NCBI GenBank assembly: GCA_902482615.1
Contig: CABTAA010000092.1
Coordinates: 1-6,714 of the forward strand
Direction of reading: 5' to 3'
Source of the DNA: an uncultured Collinsella sp.
Lineage (GTDB): Bacteria; Actinomycetota; Coriobacteriia; Coriobacteriales; Coriobacteriaceae
Length of the DNA: 6,714 nucleotides
Below, piece by piece: positions 1-5,690 of this stretch; positions within the stretch are counted from its first letter, which is position 1; each line of letters begins with the position of its first letter. The notes under the pieces were generated by a model, which saw nothing but the letters and a program-made list of their open reading frames with translations, was not told the DNA's origin and did no database searches. A program made the position numbers and the translations under genes.

Positions 1-9
1 CTAGGGCTG

Positions 10-68
10 AATAAAAAGTGAGTGTGGGATCCGCCGTTCGTTCGAACGGCGGATCCCACGTTTTTATT
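10..68. terminator. Intrinsic terminator, probably bidirectional
   Basis: A perfect inverted repeat has arms at 24-40 and 43-59 that begin GTGGGATCC on the left and end GGATCCCAC on the right. It folds to about 15-16 bp with a small loop rich in T, C and G. A T-run starts right after the stem (TTTTTATT, 61-68). The mirror A-run (AATAAAAA, 10-17) precedes it, so the minus-strand transcript also ends in a U-run, although six bases separate that run from the stem. It most likely ends a plus-strand gene lying left of the window and insulates purE from it. Confidence 0.85.
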
Positions 69-106
69 GCAGCCAACGTACGTCATGGCAATTCCCGGTA
101 GGTCGA

Positions 107-198
107 GGGTGCCCCGCGGCGGTCTGGTGTTTTCATCTGAACGACTTTGCGAAGCAACCGGAGTGAAGATGAAAACACCAGACCGCCGCGGGGCACCC
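107..198. repeat. 92-base element with perfect 32-bp inverted repeat arms
   Basis: The left arm at 107-138 begins GGGTGCCCCGCGG. The right arm at 167-198 ends CCGCGGGGCACCC. The arms are exact reverse complements over all 32 positions. The 28-base spacer (139-166) contains a small TTGC-GAA-GCAA hairpin at 147-157. Neither outer flank carries a T-run, so this is not a standard intrinsic terminator. I see no target-site duplication at its borders and no coding capacity. The right arm ends one base upstream of the expected -35 position of the purE promoter. It could be a small palindromic mobile or repetitive element, a regulatory cruciform, or a hairpin RNA. The sequence alone does not decide between these. 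Confidence 0.8.
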
Positions 199-207
199 GC
201 AGACCGC
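179..207 (+). repeat. Direct repeats CAGACCGC, 21 bp apart, at the purE -35 region
   Basis: The octamer CAGACCGC occurs at 179-186, inside the right palindrome arm, and again at 200-207. The start-to-start distance is 21 bp, about two helical turns. A reverse-orientation copy lies in the left arm at 119-126, as the palindrome requires. The second copy covers the place where a -35 box would be for the -10 at 223-228. Such phasing is typical of tandem regulator sites, but the regulator is unknown and chance is possible. Confidence 0.35.
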
Positions 208-240
208 AGGGACGGGAGCAGCTATACTACTCTCAGTAGT
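200..240 (+). promoter_or_regulatory. Putative purE promoter with dyad at the start site
   Basis: A TATACT hexamer at 223-228 matches five of six bases of the sigma-70 type -10 consensus. With a 17-base spacer the -35 position (200-205) reads CAGACC, a poor match to TTGACA, so this promoter would be weak or need an activator. Transcription would begin near 235, giving a leader of about 57 bases. A perfect dyad, ACTACT-CTC-AGTAGT (226-240), overlaps the -10 and the predicted start and could be an operator. This is inferred from sequence only. Confidence 0.45.
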
Positions 241-244
241 TAAG

Positions 245-282
245 GGTCGCGGATTGGCCGCGTCACCGCTCTCAACAGGAGG
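245..282 (+). promoter_or_regulatory. purE leader hairpin and Shine-Dalgarno site
   Basis: CGCGG (248-252) pairs with CCGCG (258-262) around an ATTGG loop. GGT (245-247) and ACC (265-267) can extend the stem past a two-base bulge. A strong AGGAGG lies at 277-282, nine bases before the ATG at 292. That spacing selects this ATG over the in-frame TTG at 286, which would be only three bases from the ribosome site. The hairpin may simply keep the leader open. It does not match a riboswitch I know. Confidence 0.6.
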
Positions 283-291
283 TCTTTGTTT

Positions 292-756
292 ATGGCAGAT
301 CAAAAGCCGGTTGTCGGGATTATCATGGGCTCCAAGTCCGATCTGGGCGTTATGGAAGGCTGCACCGCCGAGCTCGAGGCGCTTGGTGTGCCCTATGAGC
401 TCGTCATTGCGAGCGCACACCGCACGCCGGCGAAGGTCCACGAGTGGGCCTCGACTGCTGCCGATCGCGGTATCAAAGTGATTATCGCCGCCGCCGGCAA
501 GGCCGCTCACCTGGGTGGTGTCGTGGCTGCCTTTACGCCGCTGCCGGTCATCGGCGTGCCTATGAAGACGAGTGACCTGGGCGGCATGGATTCGCTGCTG
601 TCGATGGTGCAGATGCCTTCGGGCGTGCCCGTGGCCTGCGTTGCCATCAACGGCGCCAAGAACGCCGCCATCTACGCCACGCAGATTCTGGGCGCTTGCG
701 ACCCCGAGTACCGCAAGGTTATCGAGAAGATGAAGCAGGAGATGGCCGACGCCTAG
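292..756 (+). CDS. purE: PurE, N5-carboxyaminoimidazole ribonucleotide mutase
   Basis: A 154-residue cytoplasmic enzyme, the usual length for a single-domain bacterial PurE. It makes CAIR, the substrate of PurC. Class I enzymes do this by moving the carboxyl group of N5-CAIR and need PurK to supply it. Class I hallmarks are visible: MGSKSD at residues 12-17, SAHRTP at 41-46 with the catalytic-type histidine, AGKAAHLGG at 68-76 and SLLSMVQMPSGVPV at 101-114. The SAHRTP and AAHL motifs argue against the class II (CO2-using) type, which has SAHKT and SNALSG. No purK lies next to it, so PurK must be elsewhere. In the AGxAAHL loop the residue usually seen as glycine in E. coli-type PurE is lysine (Lys70). 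The start is set by AGGAGG nine bases upstream. The gene heads a cluster with the sortase 35 bases downstream. The identification is very firm. Confidence 0.97.
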   Translation: MADQKPVVGIIMGSKSDLGVMEGCTAELEALGVPYELVIASAHRTPAKVHEWASTAADRGIKVIIAAAGKAAHLGGVVAAFTPLPVIGVPMKTSDLGGMDSLLSMVQMPSGVPVACVAINGAKNAAIYATQILGACDPEYRKVIEKMKQEMADA

Positions 757-791
757 GCGTTCCGCCGTTTCACCGCAGTATAAGGAGAGCC

Positions 792-1796
792 ATGTCCGAC
801 TATCAGGGAAAACGATTCAAGGCTTCTCAGATTCCCGATCCGTCGAAGCCGGGTGCTGCCCATGCGGCACAGCAGGGTCGGACATCCTCTCCTCAGCAGC
901 CGCGCGCGCCGCGTCCCGTAACGCCGATGTCCCATCATCGCCAGGATACGCCGGCTGCATATCGCCCTTCGTCGTATGATACGGCCAAGAAAGAATCGCG
1001 TTCTACGAAACAGTCGGGCGCTGCTCCGTCGAGCTATACCGAGCCGCCGCGCAAAAAGCGCCGCTCCGTTATCCCCATCTTGCTCATCATTATTGGCATC
1101 GGCCTAATCGTTGCTGCTGCCGCCATCTTTATCAACGCCCAGATTGGCTACAAGCAGGCGAGCGAGTCGTATCAAAAGATCGAAAAACAATATGTGAGCG
1201 ACAAGGACGCCAGCGGCGTGCCGATTATCGACTTTGATGCACTTGCCCAGACGAATCCCGAGGTTGTGGGTTGGATTTATGCGCCCGGCACCAACATCAA
1301 CTATCCCGTGGTGCAGACCAACAACAACTCCAAATACCTCAACACGCTGTTCGACGGTACGGCCAATGCATCCGGGGCCATTTTCCTGGATAGCAATGAC
1401 ACCGCGCCGGGCATGGTGGATCAGCAGACCACGATCTACGGCCACCACATGAACGACGGATCGATGTTCAATGTGATCTCGGACACGACCGATCAGGTGA
1501 CGTTCGACAGCATAGAGTACGTGTATTACATCACGCGCGACGCCACCTATAAACTGCGACCACTGGCGACCAAAGTTGTCGAGGACACGTATGCCAAGGC
1601 GCGCACACCCAATTTTGAGGGCGACGACGGGCTCAAGAACTACCTGTCCGAGATGCTCGACGGTGCCTCTGCCGTGGCGAGCGATGCCACCGATCGTGCT
1701 GCTTCGGCAACCAAGGTCGTAACGCTTGTGACCTGTCGTTCGTTATCGCTGAGCAACACACGTGCCGTCATGGTGCTCACGCCGGTCGAGGAATAG
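792..1796 (+). CDS. Class B sortase with long proline-rich N-terminal tail
   Basis: A 334-residue membrane-anchored cysteine transpeptidase, predicted to cut a sorting signal on secreted proteins and join them to the cell wall or to each other. Residues 1-92 are polar and rich in Pro, Ser, Gln and Arg, ending in a basic patch (RKKRR, 87-91). Residues 93-115 form one membrane helix, placing the catalytic domain outside. Catalytic residues are His218 in IYGHHMNDGSMF (215-226), Cys315 in TLVTC (311-315) and Arg324 in NTRAVMVL. The GH-MNDGSMF motif is typical of class B. The start at 792 follows AAGGAGAG (782-789). A longer reading from 696 would overlap purE and has no such site. No sortase substrate, pilin gene or signal peptidase is adjacent, so the substrate cannot be inferred. 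A cytoplasmic tail of about 90 residues is long for a sortase. The family call is strong and the exact subclass is fairly sure. Confidence 0.93.
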   Translation: MSDYQGKRFKASQIPDPSKPGAAHAAQQGRTSSPQQPRAPRPVTPMSHHRQDTPAAYRPSSYDTAKKESRSTKQSGAAPSSYTEPPRKKRRSVIPILLIIIGIGLIVAAAAIFINAQIGYKQASESYQKIEKQYVSDKDASGVPIIDFDALAQTNPEVVGWIYAPGTNINYPVVQTNNNSKYLNTLFDGTANASGAIFLDSNDTAPGMVDQQTTIYGHHMNDGSMFNVISDTTDQVTFDSIEYVYYITRDATYKLRPLATKVVEDTYAKARTPNFEGDDGLKNYLSEMLDGASAVASDATDRAASATKVVTLVTCRSLSLSNTRAVMVLTPVEE

Positions 1797-1835
1797 ATAA
1801 TGGGCTACTCAATGACGGTGAAAGGGGAAATGATG
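1788..1835 (+). promoter_or_regulatory. Two competing ribosome sites for the MoaE-like gene
   Basis: GAGGAA at 1788-1793 lies inside the last codons of the sortase and is six bases from ATG 1800. AAAGGGG at 1821-1827 is five bases from ATG 1833, with another ATG at 1830. Both pairs have acceptable spacing. The residues between the two starts (MGYSMTVKGEM) show no recognisable motif, while the family-like part begins near residue 20. The true start is therefore undecided. Confidence 0.5.
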
Positions 1836-2249
1836 CTCGAGAATGGCAAAACGATGCCTTCGGTTGATGCTTGGCTGCGCGAGGCCAAGGCCGATGCTTC
1901 GGCGGCAGGCTGTGGGATGTATCTGACGCATAACGGCGTGGTGCGTGCGACGCCCAAGGCCGAGGTCCGCGGGATCAAAACCGATGGCGTAGCTCCCGGG
2001 CGCAGGGTGGGCGGCATGGTGTTCGGCTTCGATGCTCAGAAGGTGCAGGCTGCTATCGAGGCCACGCGCGCGATGCCGGGTATCGGCTATGTGCGCGTGT
2101 GGCTGGCAAGCGGCGAGCTTGCCGTAGGTGACGACATCATGCTCGTGCTCATCGGCGGGGACATTCGCCCACACGTGGTCGATGCGCTGCAGGCGCTCGT
2201 TGGCACCATCAAGAACGAATGCGTGAGTGAGGTCGAGTGCGAGGCGTAG
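1800..2249 (+). CDS. MoaE-like protein (molybdopterin synthase large subunit family)
   Basis: A 149-residue cytoplasmic protein resembling MoaE, the large subunit of molybdopterin synthase, which with thiocarboxylated MoaD converts cyclic pyranopterin monophosphate to molybdopterin. The resemblance is in the C-terminal half: YVRVWLASGELAVGDDIM (97-114), then a hydrophobic strand, Arg123 in GGDIRPHVVDAL, and Lys138 in TIKNECVSE. Classical MoaE has an HRxxAF motif and ends with LKxxxPIWKKE. Here the His before the Arg is absent, and the second lysine of the active site appears replaced in the tail, so catalysis is doubtful. The start at 1800 follows GAGGAA (1788-1793) and lies three bases after the sortase stop, which suggests translational coupling. 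ATG at 1833, after AGGGG (1823-1827), would give 138 residues and is also credible. No other moa gene is near. Its function is unproven. Confidence 0.75.
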   Translation: MGYSMTVKGEMMLENGKTMPSVDAWLREAKADASAAGCGMYLTHNGVVRATPKAEVRGIKTDGVAPGRRVGGMVFGFDAQKVQAAIEATRAMPGIGYVRVWLASGELAVGDDIMLVLIGGDIRPHVVDALQALVGTIKNECVSEVECEA

Positions 2250-2279
2250 AGGCTTGCGTCGATAGAAGACTCGTTTATA

Positions 2280-2318
2280 AAAATGCCCGCCGGTACGTGT
2301 GATACCGGCGGGCATTTT
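2280..2318. terminator. Bidirectional intrinsic terminator
   Basis: Perfect 16-bp arms lie at 2280-2295 (AAAATGCCCGCCGGTA) and 2303-2318 (TACCGGCGGGCATTTT), with a seven-base loop CGTGTGA. The GC-rich core ends in four T on either strand. It sits between the converging MoaE-like gene (ends 2249) and CmpB-like gene (ends 2340), as expected for a shared terminator that ends both transcripts. Confidence 0.93.
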
Positions 2319-2339
2319 GCGTTTTGGGCGCGGTGGACG

Positions 2340-3569
2340 CTACACGCGCGTCGCATCCTTGGGACTCATGGTCATACTCTGGAAGCGGTTCTCCATAAAG
2401 TCATTATCGAAGTACTTGCCGTAGAACTGCGCGACGGGAATATCCGGCTCCGTGCCGTTGACGCGCTGGTACCAATAATCGAGCGACTGCAGCGTCATGA
2501 CGCCGTCGACCAGCATAATGATGGTGAAGATGACGGTAGCCGAGTAGCGACTCTTCCACGGAATCATGTTGATGAGCTTGAGCAGCCTCGGCAGCAGCAG
2601 CTTGATCCAGATGAGGCCACCCAGGCCCCACAGGCAGGCGAAGCCCGTGCAGGTACGTCCGCCGGTAAGGACGGCGAGCGGATCGGGCATGCCGAACAGC
2701 TTCATGTGCGAGTAGCTCCACGAGACCACGCCAAACGAGGTCTGCATAAACCAGCCCACGAACACCTCAAAGCTCGCGCCGAGCACAGCGCTTACCAGGA
2801 AAATGATGATGGGGTTCTTTTTATAGAAGCGGTTGAGCACCATGGTCATGAGCACGGCGCCAAATCCGTAGATGGGGCTGAAGGGGCCAAACAGCATGCC
2901 GGCGCGGTTCTGGTAGACGCCCGGGTCGTTGACCGTCATGTGCCAGATGTCCTCGGCGATCAGGCCGAGTATGCAGCAGACAAAGAATACCCAGAACAGG
3001 TTGAAGTAGTTGAGCTTGATGTAGCCTTCGCCGGTTTCATCGCGCCCGAGCATGCCCTCGGCGGCGGCGTCGCGATCGAGCATCTCCTGCAGGCGGCGTT
3101 GCAGCTCGCGCTCCTGGCGCAGCGTGGGGTCGACGGTGGTCGAAAGCGCGACGAGGATGCCGAGCTGGATGGCAGGGCGAAGCAAGAAGGGTCCGATGCC
3201 CTGGAGCATCACGTCAACCAAAAGCTCGACGACGGTCAATGCGATAAGGATATAGGACAGACGGGCGGCGTTGCGGCGCTGGTTTTTGATGAGGTCCAGG
3301 CCAAAGATGATCAGGATGACGGCACTGGCAGCCGAGAGCATGATGCCGGCGACAATCAGTCCGACCGCGACGAGCGTGTTGTCGCCGAGCTTGGCGGCGG
3401 CGTTGCCGTTGATGAGTGCGGTGATGACCTGCCACATAAAGGCGCCGACCGACGGGAGCGTATCAACACCGGACAGGATGCACAGGACGGCATACACCTT
3501 AATGATGAGGGGGATCTTCTTGACCTCCGTGGCGCTGGGGACGCTGGGGTCGAGTTCGTTTCGATCCAT
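2340..3569 (-). CDS. Multipass membrane protein with CmpB-type (putative ABC-transporter type IV) domain
   Basis: A 409-residue integral membrane protein. Its C-terminal half matches the family called putative ABC-transporter type IV (CmpB-like, Pfam ABC_trans_CmpB). It has a hydrophobic segment at about 188-208, the signature LFGPFSPIYGFGAVL (226-240), a helix at 253-278 containing FEVFVGWFMQ, then VSWSYS, a Gly/Cys-rich GGRTCTGFACLWGLGGL (303-319), and later helices near 343-360. The N-terminal half adds about four predicted membrane segments (near 20-50, 64-92, 103-122, 125-145) and a charged stretch at about 148-182 that may be a cytoplasmic helical linker. The family name is historical: no ATPase gene is adjacent and transport is unproven. 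The start at 3569 has AAAGG (3576-3580, complement) six bases upstream. A further 59 in-frame residues upstream have no such site and non-membrane composition. It converges on the MoaE-like gene and diverges from purF. Confidence 0.85.
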   Translation of the reverse strand: MDRNELDPSVPSATEVKKIPLIIKVYAVLCILSGVDTLPSVGAFMWQVITALINGNAAAKLGDNTLVAVGLIVAGIMLSAASAVILIIFGLDLIKNQRRNAARLSYILIALTVVELLVDVMLQGIGPFLLRPAIQLGILVALSTTVDPTLRQERELQRRLQEMLDRDAAAEGMLGRDETGEGYIKLNYFNLFWVFFVCCILGLIAEDIWHMTVNDPGVYQNRAGMLFGPFSPIYGFGAVLMTMVLNRFYKKNPIIIFLVSAVLGASFEVFVGWFMQTSFGVVSWSYSHMKLFGMPDPLAVLTGGRTCTGFACLWGLGGLIWIKLLLPRLLKLINMIPWKSRYSATVIFTIIMLVDGVMTLQSLDYWYQRVNGTEPDIPVAQFYGKYFDNDFMENRFQSMTMSPKDATRV

Positions 3570-3751
3570 ACATAACCTTTCTCGTTTTGCTGTAGGTACA
3601 AGGATACGCCGCCGACCTGCTAAAAGACAGGACAAACGACCCAATTGCAGCAATGTAAGCCCTAGCGGTGGACGAGACGCGTCGCGACGGAAGCATGCGT
3701 GATCGTCGGCCCCGAGGCGGTTGCCCAATAAAATGTTTGGCTGCAAAACGG

Positions 3752-3757
3752 ATTATA
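3752..3757 (-). promoter_or_regulatory. Possible minus-strand -10 box for the CmpB-like gene
   Basis: The minus strand reads TATAAT here, in an AT-rich part of the divergent region. The -35 position at 17-base spacing reads GCTTTT, a poor match. A transcript from it would have a leader of roughly 175 bases before the ATG at 3569. No better minus-strand promoter is evident in 3570-3863. Confidence 0.3.
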
Positions 3758-3805
3758 AGCTCGGTGGGCTTTTAAAAAGCGCTGTTCATGCGCGGGAGTG
3801 CTTGT

Positions 3806-3830
3806 CTTGCCGTGCGTATAATAGGGCAGG
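3806..3830 (+). promoter_or_regulatory. purF: purF promoter -10 box, flanked by an imperfect inverted repeat
   Basis: A perfect TATAAT lies at 3817-3822, 41 bases before the purF ATG, predicting a leader of about 34 bases. No good -35 is found at 16-18 base spacing (GGGAGT at 3794-3799). CTTGCC (3806-3811) and GGCAGG (3825-3830) form a one-mismatch inverted repeat around the -10 that might be an operator. The rest of the divergent region shows nothing else convincing. Confidence 0.55.
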
Positions 3831-3863
3831 TAACGCCAAATAACGAGGCTCTGAGGGGATGCC

Positions 3864-5534
3864 ATGTCTCAAGAAACCATCCGCGCGGCCGAGCGTGCCG
3901 CGGGACAGGTGAAGACCATGTCGACGTATGATCCGGACTCCGACCAGCTGCATGAGGAATGCGGCATTTTTGGTGTGTGGGCACCCGATCGCGATGTGGC
4001 CCGACTGACGTACTTTGGTCTGCGCGCGCTGCAGCATCGCGGCCAGGAATCGGCGGGAATCGCCGTGGGTGATGGCGGCACGGTTATGGTTCGCAAAGAC
4101 CTGGGACTGCTCGATCGCGTGTTCTCCAACGCCGACTTGTCGACGCTCTCCGGCCAGCTGGCCGTGGGCCACGTGCGCTATGGCACTGCCGGTGCCAAGA
4201 GCTGGGAAGCCTCGCAGCCGCATCTTTCTACCATCAACAGCGTCATTATCGCGCTCGCGCACAACGGTACCCTCGTCAACACCGACGAGCTGCGCCGCCA
4301 GCTGATCGAGCTGGGCGTGCCGTTCCTTTCCAATTCGGATTCCGAGGTCGCGACTAAGCTTATCGGCTACTTTACTCAGCGTACAGGCCATCTGCGCGAG
4401 GGCATTCGCAAGACCATGGAGCTCGTGCGCGGCGGCTACGCCATGACGCTCATCAACGAGCAGGCACTCTACGCATTCCGCGATCCGCACGGCATTCGCC
4501 CGCTCGTGCTGGGCAAGCTGGTGGACGAGGGCCTGGACCAGGCCGATGCCGCATCCGTTTCGCAGCTGCCGTCGCAGGACGGCGCCGCGACGGTCGACTC
4601 CGCCGTCCGTGTCACGCGCGCCGGCGGCTGGGTCGTTGCTTCCGAGACCTGCGCACTCGACATCGTGGGTGCCGAGTACGTCCGTGACGTTCGTCCCGGC
4701 GAGATTTTGCGCATCAGCGCCGAGGGTCTGGTATCCGAGCAGGGCGTGCCTGCAGCCGAAGAGCCCGCAAACTGCATCTTTGAGCAGGTCTACTTTGCCC
4801 GCCCCGACTCCATCATGAATGGCAAGAGCGTCTACGCCTGCCGTTATGACATGGGTCGTCAGTTGGCACATGAGGAGCCCGTCGAGGCCGACCTGGTCAT
4901 CGGCGTGCCCGACTCCGGCCTGCCGCCCGCGGAAGGTTATTCGCACGAGAGCGGCATTCCTTTTGGCGAGGGCCTTATCAAGAATCGCTATGTGGGCCGT
5001 ACGTTTATCGAGCCTACGCAGGAGCTGCGCGCCATGGGCGTGCGTATGAAACTCAACCCGCTGCGCGACAACATCGAGGGCAAGCGCTTGGTCGTCATCG
5101 ACGACTCCATCGTGCGCGGCACCACCATGGTGCAGCTCGTCAAGATGCTACGCAACGCTGGCGCCAAGGAGATTCATATCCGCATCAACTCGCCCGAGGT
5201 CATCTGGCCGTGCTTCTACGGCATCGATACCGACGTACAGTCGCAGCTCATCAGCGCCAACAAGACGGTCGATGAGATTTGCGAGTATATCGGCGCCGAT
5301 TCGCTGGCCTTCCTTTCGGTCGAGGGCCTGCTTAAGGTCATGCCCAAGGGCGGTTACTGCGATGCGTGCTTTACCGGCCGCTACCCCGTGGCGATTCCCG
5401 AGAGCTTTGGCCGCGACAAGTTCATGGAGGGCTTTAAGCCCCGCAACCTGGACAAGCCGCTGCACGTTGACGACGACGCCGTGGTCGAGAAATACGACGA
5501 CCGCAGCTGGGAAGAGGAGCACGGAGAGGCCTAA
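3864..5534 (+). CDS. purF: PurF, amidophosphoribosyltransferase (glutamine PRPP amidotransferase)
   Basis: A 556-residue cytoplasmic enzyme for the first committed purine step: glutamine plus PRPP gives phosphoribosylamine. The N-terminal glutaminase begins at Cys33 in EECGIFGVW, the nucleophile exposed after propeptide removal. LQHRGQESAGI (56-66), GHVRYGT (102-108) and LAHNGTL (131-137) follow. The phosphoribosyltransferase half has VIGVPDSG (345-352) and the PRPP loop VVIDDSIVRGTT (410-421). Cys304, Cys450, Cys499 and Cys502 (CDAC) match the four iron-sulfur ligands of the Bacillus-type enzyme, so a 4Fe-4S cluster is expected. About 36 extra residues (roughly 219-254) separate GIRPLVLGK from GWVVASETCALD. 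The start at 3864 has GAGGGG at 3853-3858. ATG 3918, with AGGTGA at 3907-3912, is a real alternative that gives a 14-residue propeptide instead of 32. purM follows 156 bases downstream. The identity is certain; the start is not. Confidence 0.97.
   Translation: MSQETIRAAERAAGQVKTMSTYDPDSDQLHEECGIFGVWAPDRDVARLTYFGLRALQHRGQESAGIAVGDGGTVMVRKDLGLLDRVFSNADLSTLSGQLAVGHVRYGTAGAKSWEASQPHLSTINSVIIALAHNGTLVNTDELRRQLIELGVPFLSNSDSEVATKLIGYFTQRTGHLREGIRKTMELVRGGYAMTLINEQALYAFRDPHGIRPLVLGKLVDEGLDQADAASVSQLPSQDGAATVDSAVRVTRAGGWVVASETCALDIVGAEYVRDVRPGEILRISAEGLVSEQGVPAAEEPANCIFEQVYFARPDSIMNGKSVYACRYDMGRQLAHEEPVEADLVIGVPDSGLPPAEGYSHESGIPFGEGLIKNRYVGRTFIEPTQELRAMGVRMKLNPLRDNIEGKRLVVIDDSIVRGTTMVQLVKMLRNAGAKEIHIRINSPEVIWPCFYGIDTDVQSQLISANKTVDEICEYIGADSLAFLSVEGLLKVMPKGGYCDACFTGRYPVAIPESFGRDKFMEGFKPRNLDKPLHVDDDAVVEKYDDRSWEEEHGEA
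3907..3920 (+). promoter_or_regulatory. purF: Alternative purF ribosome site and start
   Basis: AGGTGA at 3907-3912 is five bases before an in-frame ATG at 3918 (Met19 of the long form). Starting here leaves 14 residues before the nucleophile cysteine. That is close to the 11-residue propeptide known from Bacillus subtilis PurF. The upstream ATG 3864 has its own site, GAGGGG at 3853-3858, so both are plausible. Confidence 0.45.
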
Positions 5535-5578
5535 AACCTGCCATGTAGGGACAGGTTTATTTTGATAGGTTTTACCTG
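5534..5578 (+). promoter_or_regulatory. Post-purF hairpins, weak terminator or attenuator-like
   Basis: AAACCTG (5534-5540) pairs with CAGGTTT (5552-5558), with an inner CC/GG pair. A short run TATTTT follows (5559-5563 holds ATTTT), a poor terminator tail. A second small hairpin, AGGT-TTT-ACCT, lies at 5567-5577. CAGGT (5552-5556) could instead pair with ACCTG (5574-5578), excluding the first stem. The first stem begins on the last base of the purF stop codon. Partial termination or mRNA processing between purF and purM is possible but unproven. Confidence 0.4.
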
Positions 5579-5595
5579 CTGTTTTGTTGATTGAG

Positions 5596-5622
5596 CGGCG
5601 CGCGTTGTTATGGCGCGCGCCG
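5596..5622. repeat. GC-rich 9-bp perfect hairpin between purF and purM
   Basis: CGGCGCGCG (5596-5604) and CGCGCGCCG (5614-5622) are exact reverse complements around the nine-base loop TTGTTATGG. No T-run follows on either strand, so it is not an intrinsic terminator. A further imperfect stem follows: ACCGT 5643-5647 with ACGGT 5666-5670, and CGCC 5652-5655 with GGCG 5661-5664. It ends just before the purM ribosome site. Possible roles are transcript stability or protein binding. Confidence 0.6.
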
Positions 5623-5690
5623 AAATGAACGCAACTATGAGCACCGTTTGGCGCCCGCGCGGCGGACGGTAGTGGGAGAGGAAGGCTCAG

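Noticed and set aside
107..198. Insertion sequence ends or a complete mobile element
   Set aside because: There is no transposase, no room for one in the 28-base spacer, and no visible target duplication. A non-autonomous element remains possible and is reported as a finding instead.
22..243. Small open frame across the two palindromes upstream of purE
   Set aside because: It reads through a terminator hairpin and a 32-bp inverted repeat, has no ribosome site, and the translation resembles no protein. The structures explain the sequence better.
241..291. ZTP (pfl) or other purine riboswitch before purE
   Set aside because: The leader after the predicted start is only about 57 bases, and the conserved ZTP core and pseudoknot segments are not visible. 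Only a simple hairpin is seen.
696..791. Upstream extension of the sortase into purE
   Set aside because: It would overlap purE by 61 bases with no ribosome site, while ATG 792 follows AAGGAG at proper spacing.
2283..3575. 430-codon plus-strand frame opposite the CmpB-like gene
   Set aside because: It begins inside the terminator stem and its product is a low-complexity, His/Asp/Glu/Ala-rich string. The opposite strand gives clear membrane helices and family motifs.
3786..4946. 386-codon minus-strand frame opposite purF
   Set aside because: It is an antisense shadow of purF arising from GC-rich third positions. purF has all family motifs and its own ribosome site.
5596..5622. Intrinsic terminator between purF and purM
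   Set aside because: The GC stem is perfect but no T-run follows on either strand.
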